Below, one piece after another: positions 1 through 11,600 of a stretch of 64,000 nt of DNA. A program made the translations under genes and the position numbers. Every line of letters begins with the position of its first letter. Position 1 is the stretch's first letter. The notes below the pieces were generated by a model. That model was not told the origin of the DNA, searched no databases, and saw only the letters and a list, made by a program, of their open reading frames with translations. The stretch is from Alitta virens. Taxonomy: Eukaryota > Annelida > Polychaeta > Phyllodocida > Nereididae. The stretch covers positions 22,227,638-22,291,637 of the forward strand of contig OW028584.1 in NCBI GenBank assembly GCA_932294295.1, written 5' to 3'.

Positions 1-3
1 GCC

Positions 4-185
4 AATGGCGTTCTGTCCTGTCGAGAGATGGAGCTACGACCACACCGGTCTTGCTATTGTTTAATGACGTCATCCAATTGTAACGTCATCAAATGCACTG
101 ATTGACCTTTTGTTGATGACGTCATTAAACAATAGCAAGACCGGTGTGGTCGTAGCTCCATCTCTCGACAGGACAGAACGCCATT
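4..185. mobile_element. Perfect 71-bp palindrome, foldback/MITE-like
   Basis: Bases 4-74 are the exact reverse complement of 115-185, with a 40-bp loop. Each arm contains the CRE-like octamer TGACGTCA (65-72 and 117-124), and the loop has a further ACGTCATC. No coding potential is present and the left target site cannot be assessed because the window starts three bases before it. The exact arm identity suggests a recent insertion or ongoing arm correction. Confidence 0.85.
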
Positions 186-960
186 TGTCAACTACATTTC
201 TAACGATTTTTTGTGTGTTTTTTTGGTTATTAGCCTACAATTTTTTCAGAAGGGCATGAAGTGCATCTTGCTTGTTGATTAACTTTTTAACCATTTTGAA
301 GTTTCACACTTTGTTTATGTAGACATAGAAATTACCTCAAAATTTAAGTGACTTATAATTTGTCCGATCTTGGCTAATATTAACTAATTACAGCTGTCTG
401 TTCAGAGAAAATGAATAAAGTTTAACATAAATTTGCTATCTGGTTTGTATCTGCCGGTATCAGCTGAACAATTCAATTTAGATAATAAGTTACAACAAAC
501 AGCACCTTCAATTAGTCAGAAATGATTTGCAATTATGTGAAGGTTTGGTAGGGTACAAATAAGATTTAGTAACAGGTACAAATACGCCTCATGCTGTCAT
601 ACCCAGGCAGTGTAAGTAGCTTAGGATTGGACATGCTACTGAATGTCCTCAAGGATATTTTGAGTTTTCTGTGACAGTGTCAATGCCATAACACAATTTG
701 TGAACCTACTTCATTTCAACTATTTGAATCATTTTGTCTCTAACATTAGAATTGAACTTGGGTTTTTCTTGAAATTGTTGGATTGGTAAAGTGCAGAAGC
801 TTTAGAAAATTGTGTGTCTCTTTTATCAGTTTAAGTTTGGAAGAAACCTTGTATACTTTAGTTGTAGGTCCCAGAGAGTCCCTATCAGTCCACACTGTAT
901 GAAAATAGAGTGGGGTATGGATTGTAAAGGGCTACAGTTCATATAAAATTTATATTTTAC
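186..960. other. AT-rich non-coding stretch, probable intron
   Basis: I found no discoidin continuation exon, no repeat family member and no RNA gene here. It is most simply read as intron of the minus-strand gene, because exon 22 is only the beginning of a domain. Confidence 0.5.
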
Positions 961-1079
961 TTGAAATGGGGCATAGTTCGCTCCCAAGTTGTAAAACTCT
1001 CTCGATTGAAATTGAGATGTGGCAATTTCTCCGCCATATTCCATGCCAAGTCTGCTGTAATTCAGGTCTCTGCCATAAC
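961..1079 (-). CDS. Exon 22: start of discoidin domain 4
   Basis: The exon encodes GRDLNYSRLGMEYGGEIATS, then FYNLGANYAPFQ. L-GME-x-G-x-I and G-A-N-Y-A-P are F5/8C start motifs, as in exon 8. The exon is taken to end at CAA|GTAAAA in phase 0. Reading on gives 43 residues that lose domain similarity before a stop at 826. No further exon was found in 1..960, so the rest should lie left of the window. Confidence 0.8.
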
Positions 1080-4000
1080 CTGTAATTATAGAAATAACAA
1101 GATAGCAGTGATACCACTCATAAATTAAATAAAAACATACCAACTATAGTAACATTTACATATATATGTATGTCCATTGCATCAATTCGGCAGAAACCAT
1201 TGATGCTGCATAAAACATGTATTTGTAAATATTGAAGGCAGCAATGATACGAATTAGTTATATTTCGAATAGGAGGGAGTTAACTAACATTTTTGTTGGT
1301 TATATTACGACAATGAATGACAATGAAATTAATTTATTTGACACAAAAATTGATTACAAAAAAATAACATATTTACTAATTTGTTTGATGTGACTCAGGA
1401 GGGAGTTTACTTAACATTTTCGTTGGATATTACAATAAGAAAACAATCTAGGTCTAGTATAAATATTTTATTTCCTACTCTTCCTGGGCTAGAATCTTAA
1501 ATTTGGTGAGAATGAACACTTGTGTGTAAAAATGTGTTCAAGAGAGATGTATGTGGGTGCACATTATCTGAAAGTGGCTAATCTTGATTGTAGCTTTGTT
1601 TGACTGCTGTTATGTCAGAAAGTTTCAGTTTGTACTGAGATAACTAACATTTATGATAGATTTATCCCTCAGACAAAAATAGAAAAGGGTATTAGTAACA
1701 GCATAAGTACAGTTTACTTTTAGGAGAGAGATTGCTAACATTTGCATTGGTTATATCCCTCTACAAACAATACAAAAGATATCACGGTCTAGGATAACTT
1801 TTGATATTGCGCTCTGCAGTACAGCCAATTTCATTGACTTGGAAACAACCTCAATTTGGAAACATAATGCCAGATGATGTCTGGTGAATTCAGGATTCTT
1901 ATTATTAGTGAGGGAATGCCTTAACCAATGGGATTCCTGGATTCACATGCCTTCCTTTAGAATTAGGCTTCCAAGTTTATGAAATTGGTTTCCAAAAACA
2001 GGCTGTAAGGTAGCATTTTAATGGTTGAATTTTTCTAGCTTGGTAGATGAAAACTGCATCAAGAGGAGGTCAGTCACTTTTGACACGGTCACAATAGCTG
2101 AAATTTTGCTCTTGGAGAAATTTTCGTTGATCTATATCAACCACATACATACTTACTTCGAGTGAACTCTGATATGATGACATTCATTTCAGTAAAACGA
2201 TAGGTTGAAGGTGTCATATCATAGTCAGCTTCACTGGGATATCCAGGTCTGACTTTAAAGAGGAATTTTCCAGTCGCTTTTATGATATCAGTTATGCCAA
2301 GGGAGAAGAAAGTTTCATTCAACGCGTTCAGATTTCCAACTATGGTTCCTGCTGCTGCTCCAATCAGAACGCTGTCACTTGTCGTATTTTGGATGAAAGA
2401 AATCAGTCGGTTTACTTCATTTACATCCGTTGCGATGTTGAAGTTGTCAAATACATGAGAACAGTTTGCTCGATGTATTCTGGCTACACTTAGACCAGCT
2501 GGAAGTAAGAAGATACATATGCTTATCATAGGAAGAATTTAAAGTAGAAACTATTTGCAAAGTTGGATTGTTATTTTCAGTGATGATAAAATTCCCCAAC
2601 TCAACTTTCTTACATAGCCTTGCCACGTCCACCATACAAAGTTGCATGACCACATATAATCTCTAACCAGGCATAATGCTATAGGATATCTAAGTCTATG
2701 TAGATTAAGGGCACGATCACCCATGACCGTTATGTCACCTTTGTGCTCACTTTGGTGAGTTTGTATGAAGGGATAGAAATAAAAGAAAAGGATAGGATGT
2801 AGCAGTGATATGCATATTAAAAACAAAGAATTTTTCCTACTTGTTGGTTTTACCCCCTGTTTGAAGATGTTTAGGCTAGGGCCACTAAGGTAACTTTACC
2901 TGAAATCGCATTCATGATATGCCCACTTCCTAAGTATTTTGAAAAAATTTATTTTCCTGTATAATGACTTTTACACAACTATGAGAGTGGTCGGTCCAAG
3001 GGATTCTAAATTTAAAAGCAGTGAAACAATCTTCCAGCCAATGAGATATGGAAATTCAAAATACATGCCCGCTAAACATTGTGAATGCATTGCTATGAAT
3101 TTTATTCAGACTGCAAGTTTTCTTAGTGGGGACCTCAGCCAATGAGGCTGGTAAGCTGTTCCACTCTCTGGTGGCATGGGCATGAAACATGCAGTTAAGG
3201 ACAATGGTATGATCCAGATTAAAATATATATGCAAAAATACAATACTTGTCAGTAGTACTTACTACTCCGTCCTTTGTGACCCAATTCAAAACCATTGAC
3301 ACGCATTTCAGACGAAGTAGATGTTATATGACTTTTCAAATATGCCGCACAGCCATTTACATCTGAAAAGTATGAGTGCAGTGCGAAAAGTTATTATTCT
3401 GGGTTATTAATCCATGGCAATCACGTACAGAATTTCATGCTGGCTCAGTGATATCCCGGCATTAACAATAAACTATGCTTAGTTTAGACGCTATAGTTAT
3501 ATTATACAAATAGCGAGTGGCAAGGAGCTCAATAAAATTCTCTATTGGACATCAATCCATCTAAAATTTATGATAATGAAATGTAATGATGCCTAGAAAA
3601 GACTAGTTTCTCTATTATAGATTCATGGTATCACTTTCAAATTATAAACAGAGACGTTTCTTTAAGCTCTTTTATATTTAAATAAGTGAATTTTCAGAGT
3701 ATAATTCTTACCTGGTTGCTTTGGAAACTCACACCCAAATATATCAAACCGTAAACACCATTTGTTGTAAGATGTCGCCACTGTATCAATTCGTACAAAT
3801 CGGGCAAATGCAGTAGGCCAGTGGTGGACCAATCGATTGCGGTTGTGCATGTAGTAATTCTGAAAAATATGACAAAATAACAATTGTAGTGGCCAACATT
3901 TGGCTAGACTTCTTCTTATTACAGTAGAAACTGCTATATAAAGAAACATGTAATATCTTAATCATGGAACTTTATGAATCGTTGCATTATTTTTGTGTAG

Positions 4001-7000
4001 ATGTATCGAGTCAATGACCTTGATAATATATTATCTAAGTTAGTTATGTAAGTCCAAAACATTAATTTATGAAATGTTCATCTGTACATCTCCTTTGTGT
4101 GGCATTCGTGAAATATATATATATATATATATACGAAAAGTACATGGTACATATGGATTGTATATTAATTAATGATTCTGCAAAGTATAAAATACTTAGT
4201 GTTAGTCTTTGTGTGTAATGCAGATTTTTAATATCTGCTCCCACCATGTCTGCTGCTAAATGTTCACCTGACTCACGACTCATAATCCTGCAAACTGAAA
4301 CCTTTGTACAACATAATCAAATGTACTGACCCAGTAGTTTAAAGTATGTCGAATTCCTATCCAGTGTATAGAATTATTGGAGAATAAGAAGTGCATCTGT
4401 TTTACAAAGTCATTTGCAAAGGTTCCACATCCTTGGGTCACAACACGAGTGACATTGTAAACTTTTCCAAGGTCAACCTGCAACATTAATACAAGAAATA
4501 GATTGAACCAAAGCAATGCAATGCAAAATTAAATATTTAAATTGTCATTGTCTCAATGCGACTAGTCTGAAGCTAGCTTAAACAGCTTGTAGGACCAGCT
4601 ACCAAAGGAGATGTGTAGATGGGATGATAAGGCTCAGAGTCCACACAATGTTACACATTTACCCCCTGAGTGCATCTTTTTCTTGTCTCATTATAGACAC
4701 AGAGTACAAGGCACCTCCAATTTAATGTCTCATCCAGCTGGGATATAGCTCATGAAGAATGCCCAAGCTGGGGATCAACCCAGGACCTTCAGCAGAGCTT
4801 GTTAATGTGAAATTCTCCCTATGGTTTAAATATTAAAGTGTGGAGTCCAAGTCTTATCAAAGGTCATCAATATAGTATTACAAAGGATAATGGTTATAAC
4901 GTAATCAGTAAAAAATATTCTCTCATTGAATATAATCAACCTACCACCACGTAATCTCTGTTGGATTTTGCTCTCCAGCTTCCAGTCTGAAATGTGAAAA
5001 GCATATTTCTCCATGAAATTATTCAATATACAGTATACTGCATAAGTGAGTACACACCCCTTGCAAGGTGGGTTATTCAGCCTCAGCTCACAAAATATTA
5101 GAAATACAGGGAATTTGCTGCAACAAAATCTTTGTCTGAAAACATATAACTGTTTCGCAAAGAATGATCACAATTGCTTATATCAACAGTTCATATTATG
5201 TAATAGTTTATAATACAGTCAGTGCAAAACTGAGTACACACCAAAAATAACAATTTATCATGTTGCTATTTAACCAGATTAAAGTTTACAGTTTATCAAA
5301 TACTTAATAAGAGATGTTTGATGAAGCGTTCCACCCAATTAATCTGAATTAAGAGACCTTTAAGTTGTATAATAGGTCAAATTACCTTAAACAGTCATCT
5401 TCAAAGTGATATGACAACAATGGCACCACATGGGACTGAGATTTCTTGTCAAATAAGGAAAAGAATAGTCACACTGCATAAGAAAGGGCACAGTTACCAG
5501 AAAATAAGCAATGCTTTGGAAATAAGCCGAAACACAGTGGCTAAAGTGATTCAGAGATTCAAGAAAAATGGAGAGGTGCTAAACATGAAGCGGTCAGGTC
5601 GTCCCAGGAAGTTGACTCCAAGGGATGAGCGACATCTGGGGAGATCCTTGGAAAAAAACAGAAAAGCAAGTACTGTGGAGCTTGCAAAAGCTCTTGAAAG
5701 TCAAGTTGGGGTGACTGTGTCCACTGATATGATAAGGCGCACAGTGCATAGAATGGGACTGTATGGCTACCGACCTCGAAGGAAGCCCTTGCTCCAGCCA
5801 AGACACAAGCAGGATCGCATGGCTTTTGCTACAACAAACCAGAGCAAGGATGTAAACTTTTGGAATAAAGTCCTGTGGTCTGATGAGACCAAAATCAACC
5901 GGTTTGGGTCTGATGGCATCCAGTGGGTTTGGAGATGTCCAGGTGATGAGTACAATGAAAAGTGCATGGTACCCACAGTGAAGCACGGTGGTGGCAGTGT
6001 CCTCTTATGGGGTTGTATGAGCTCTGCAGGTGTTGGAGAACTCCATTTCATTGATGGCATTATGGATTCTAATATGTATTGCCATATTCTCCAGGAAAAG
6101 ATGCTACCTTCCCTCCATGCCCTTGGTCGTGGGGCCATATTTCAACAAGACAATGACCCAAAACATACTTTAAAGTTCACCACTGAGTTCCTGACAAAAC
6201 ACAAGGTGAAGAAACTGGATTGGCCTAGCATGTCTCCAGATCTGAACCCAATAGAGCACCTGTGGGGTGTTTTGAAAAGGAAAGTGGAGCAACACAGGCC
6301 CAAAAGTATCAATGCCTTGAAAGAGGTCATCCTTGAAGAATGGAGGAAAATTGATGCTTCAGTATGCCTTGAACTTGTCCATTCAATGCCTAGGAGGATT
6401 GATGCAGTGCTGAGAAACAAGGGTGGACACACTAAATACTAAGACACTATACTTACCTTTACATTATGTTACTGTGTACTCATTTTTGCTTTGTCTTTAT
6501 TTTAAACCATTTATATAATATGAACTGTTGATCTAACCAATTGTGATTATAATTTGTGAAATGGTTTTTTGTTGTTAGATAAAGATTTTGTTGCAGCAAA
6601 TTCCTTGTATCTCTTATATTTTCTGAGCTGAGGCTGAAAAACCAACCTTGCAAGAGGTGTGTACTCACTTATGCAGTATACTGTATGCATGCAACCGAAA
6701 ACTAATTATGTAATGCACATAATATCAGGTGTGCTTTTTGTCATTGTATTTATTATGTACAATAGCTTTCAGAAGACAGCTATTGCTAGATCATTCGGTT
6801 TAGCAGTAGATAACAGGGTAGGAAATTTACAGTCAGTAGATATATCAAGACCAGGCTTGTAAAAGACTGAACGTTTATTTTTTGATAAGTATCATGGTCA
6901 TAATTCCTCATTTTCAACACTATATTGAGTATTGATTACTTTGAAGCTGTCAGATATCAGTAAGCCTATATGAAGGCGATATATATGACATGTGTATCCA

Positions 7001-8568
7001 TATTTGGGTTTCTGCTTTTAGTAAGGGATTACATCATTACAGTGTGATAATATTCAGGAAGGTGCCAAGTCAAAACGTCCGACAACCAAAACGTCCAAAC
7101 TAGTAACGTCCGACTCCTGAAACGCCCAAAAAATGTCCGCAATGTCCGAAAACAACTTTTTTCCTGCTGTTTTAGTTAATTTAACGCAATAGTTTGGCAA
7201 AAACTTTTTTTACCCAGGGCGATCTTCCTACATTGCCAACAGTGTTCACGGTAAGCATAAAAATAGATGCCAGTCCCAAGAACCAGCTGTGTGGGAAAGC
7301 TGCTGGTCCTTCAGCAAACCTGCCAGTCCCTACCAGGCCATAACATTAGCCTTTTGTTCAGATCAGCTGGGGACCGGGAAGTCATCAAACCTGTCAAGGG
7401 GGTTTCACACATAGCCGGATCAGACGCCAGTGCGTCCCGGAGGTCAACTCCGGAATACTCCTGCATACTCCGGGGAAAGCCGTATAGACATCGTGTTCAT
7501 GTCCAGGATTGTCCGGCATTGTCCGTCATTGTCCGGGGCGCTCCGGGAGCACCTTGGGACTCCGGGGGAAAAAATTAAACATGTTTAATTGTTCATGCCG
7601 GAGTTCCCGGAGTAATTTAATCCGTGTAGATCCGTGTAGATCTGTGTAGACCCGTGTAGACCCGTGTAGACGCCCAGTAGACTCCGCCGATCTCCGGGAA
7701 TCTCCGTATTGACTCCGGCATGTCTCCGGCTACATCCGGCGTCAACCGGGCATGAATATTTCGCCGCCATTAACGCCGGAGAGTACAAGGAGCCACAACG
7801 GATCCACACGAATGAACACGGTGTAAAGACCGGTGATATCCGCGAAGGCACCGTGAAAATCCGGTTCACTCCTCACTCTAAACGGGACAGTCGTGTTAGC
7901 TCCGTGTTGCTTCTTGTTGAGACCGTATTGACATCGTGTACACATCGTCAAACATTTATTTTTTGTTGACATTTAACAGCTCTTTGATCCCGGAACCCAC
8001 CGGAGGTAATAAAATGTTACTCCGGGACGCTCCGGCGTCTGATCCGGCTATGTGTGAAACCCCCTTCAGACTGCCTTGAAGCTGCCGGTCAAGACCGACG
8101 GACGGCCAGTATTTCAAACACTGATTGCCACCGTAAATAAAGTGGATATATATGACTCCAATCATTGGTGAAAATGTGGGACAAGCAGAGAGACAAGGTA
8201 TATAAATGAGCCTGAAAACCCTGAAGTAGCTTTGGTTGGGGGCCATACAAGAGCTTCTGGGTTGTCTCAGAGGGCAGACAGAGATCCTCTTACAAACGGA
8301 CTCTACTCAATTCAATTCAATTCAAAAAAGTTTGTTGACCATATTATAAACATTAAGATATATAAAAGAATAATGACAGCAGCGGTCTGACAAAGTACGG
8401 CAGTCTGATGCCTTATAGTTCTGGCAAATCTGGCCTTTACCAATAATAATGACAATAATTTAATTGGCCTATTACGAATATATACATAGATCTATTCATA
8501 CTTTATAAATATCTTATGTACACATTAAATAAATGTTTCTTTATTTTTCAGTACATGTAAATAAATAA

Positions 8569-8606
<38 letters not shown>

Positions 8607-11600
8607 CTCGATAATGGAAATAAATACATAATACCACTGTGACTACAAATGAATCGCTAAATGTCCAAGAAATTACTGTAATTGCAGTGGTATTAAAATA
8701 ATTGCACTGCAACCCCATTTGTTGAGAGATTGAAGAATGTAAAGTTTCTGAACTTGTGATTTTGTGCGATTAAGGGTCTTGGCAAAAATTCAATTTTATA
8801 AGTAATACTCTTAGAACAAAAAAGATTCAAAAATCTCTTGTCGAACACTCACCTGTGTGGCGTTTGGTATGTTGCCCAACCAGGCATACTTTGGCATGGA
8901 TTTTGCATCAGCATAATTACTTGCAGATACTCCTGCTGCACCAACCCCTTTTGGTCCCCAAACAAGGGATCTCTCACAATCTGCAAACAAGTTTTTTTAA
9001 ATATTTACAATGCCAATACAATATTCTTGTAACAGCCAATCACATGTGTTGTCATTTTGTCCTGAATTTGGAAATTGCCATGTCATTAATTCTGTCATTT
9101 CCATTTGCCTCTTTTCTTTCTTCCTTTATTCTCTGTTTTAACCTTCTTGAGTTAAATAATGACCATGATTAACCTATTGTTTTCTGTGAAAGATTAACCT
9201 ATTGTTTTCTGTGAAAGATTTTAACTTCTGTCTGTCAGCATCTATCTATTTAAATAAATAAAGTTGTATTTATTATGTTGGCTCAATGTCCTGCTGAAGT
9301 CCCACAATCTGAAATAACAATATGTTTGCCACTGAGTCAAGGTATTATAAATAAAGAGGACATGGTCATATTTAGGGCTTCCAACCACTGGGTCCTGGGT
9401 TCGATTCCCGGTCAAGCCTAAGTTGGATGGCTGTTTCATTCTTCATCTCATTGTGCCTGTCCTAATTAGCCCATCAGGAACAGAAATACAGGACGTACAG
9501 CCCTAATCCACCCACCACCCATGCGTGGTCTTAATTTGGCATAGACAAATACAATTAAAAGCTATCACATAACACTTGTCAGCTCTTTATGCATAATAAT
9601 TAGCTGAGGGGGTTCCACAGTGAGTAGTAGTAGCCTGGGCGCTGGGCACTAGGGTGCTCCAAAAAAACTGAAGGTAAAAAAACCCTTGCTTCCCAGAGTT
9701 TTCCCATTACTCTTGTCATTTTATGAAAATGTTGATAAATTAGGTAAATATCTCCATTCTAAGCCTTGCCACCAGCTCTTGAAATATGCAGTATGATAGC
9801 CATTGAATTTGTATGGGCTCGGACACCGTCAAACATTGGTTTTTGTTTCAGTTGAGTTCAAAGTTTATTTTGACTTTATTGTACACTAGTGCAGAGGTAT
9901 GTGAAAAAATATCATAATTAGAACAGAGTTCAGTCTCAAAACACATTTGACTTATCAATTCTTGCATTTTTCAAAAATCTGGGATAGTGTGTCAACAATT
10001 TGTGCAGTATGAACTGACAGTTTATTCTTATCATAAAATGCAACAATGCACTGCATTTACCTTGTGACATATTTCTATTACATGTATAATATCCTTATTG
10101 TATGAACTTGGTGACCATTATATTATAGCATATATTAATTATATGAATTTATAGATTAAATTAACATACCCTAAAAAAACTAAATGATTTCTTGACTTTA
10201 GAATTATATTGAATGAGTTGTAGAAATAATGTCTTTTTTATATAATATCACTAGTTTAGGACTTGAATATTTATTTGTAATTTGACGTTATGTGAAATTT
10301 AATGTGTAATACTACTATTAGGCAAATTTTAATTAGTCTAGATATTATATGGAATTTGGGCAAGAAAGCTAATGGACATTCTCACCATTCGTTACTGTTT
10401 CCGTATGTTTGCTGAGCAATACAGGCATGAGGTTCTGCTGCATAGGCAGTGCTATGTTTCAAACTAACGATGGGAATATATATATATGTGTTCTTTAATA
10501 TATTATTTACCTGAGCAATGTTTCCAGAAGTGAGTTCCTACACCACCATAATATGCCTCTCTTTTGCTAACATGCCCATACATTTTGCAGGCTCCATTGT
10601 AGAAATTTATGGATTCGCACGACACATTGTTTTGGCATTTGATCAAGCATTCTGATGCAAGTGGAACTGTTTCAGTGACGTAGTTTGTTACAGATGTGGT
10701 AATATAGCCAGCAATGTCAAGCCATTCGCATCTTCCTTTCTCTGGGTTTCCTGAACAAATAAGAAATGTACATGGGTTCAACATATGCTTACAGCCAATT
10801 TCATAGACTGAAACAAAACTTCAGAGAACGTCATGTGAATCCAGTATTTCCATTGGCAGAGAAAGAGACTCTCTTAGCCAATGAGAGTCTTGGATTTACA
10901 TGACATCGTCAGGTGTGTAGTTTCCAAGTTTGTGAAACGGTAATATGAATGGTTTGTGCATTTCTCTGAAGAAAATATTGGTGAATTCTACCACACAGTC
11001 CACACAGTAATCTCGATATACTTCTGATGTGGGAATACCATTCCAAGACACTTTTAAACAATATTAAAATGACATTGACAAGTTTGTTGGACTTATAGTT
11101 TTTTGGAGGTGACTTCTCATGGACACTTGCGACCATTGACAACTTAGGAAAGGGTTCACTCACTTTAATGCAACTTGGTTTACGGAGTGTTACACTAAGC
11201 TTACACCACAGAGATGATTTTCATTCATGATTTTCAACAGATGCCCAATAAATACCTAAAGTATATTATTCCCTGTACTTTCAGCTGCAAAGATATCCTT
11301 TTTTTATGATATCTGACTAACCGAGCCACTTCAGCAAAATTGTGCTTCACTGAATCAATGTTTTTTTGAGTGGTTGTTAATCGCATAAATGGCTTGAAGT
11401 TATAAATGATGTAATTGATTCGCAAAAAGGCCTATGCAGTGATAAATGGTATTCCTATTTCTCATAAACCTTTGAACTTTCTAAACATGTACATATATCA
11501 ATAAAAATTTGCACAAATGTCGTATATAACAAAAAAATCCAAAATTAATTACAAAAAAGCTTATCTTGGGGGGAGTTCATTTATTTATGCCGTTGCTACT

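Noticed and set aside
826..960. Continuation of exon 22 to a stop at 826 as the gene's natural end
   Set aside because: The 43 extra residues do not continue the discoidin fold and follow a usable GTAAAA donor. The domain is incomplete, so more exons are expected to the left.
5559..6432. Antisense ORFs inside the Tc1 element
   Set aside because: They are shadows of the 343-codon transposase on the other strand.
7267..7972. Several ORFs in the GC-rich block
   Set aside because: They lie across the ends and interior of a non-autonomous TIR element, show no transposase motif and overlap on both strands.
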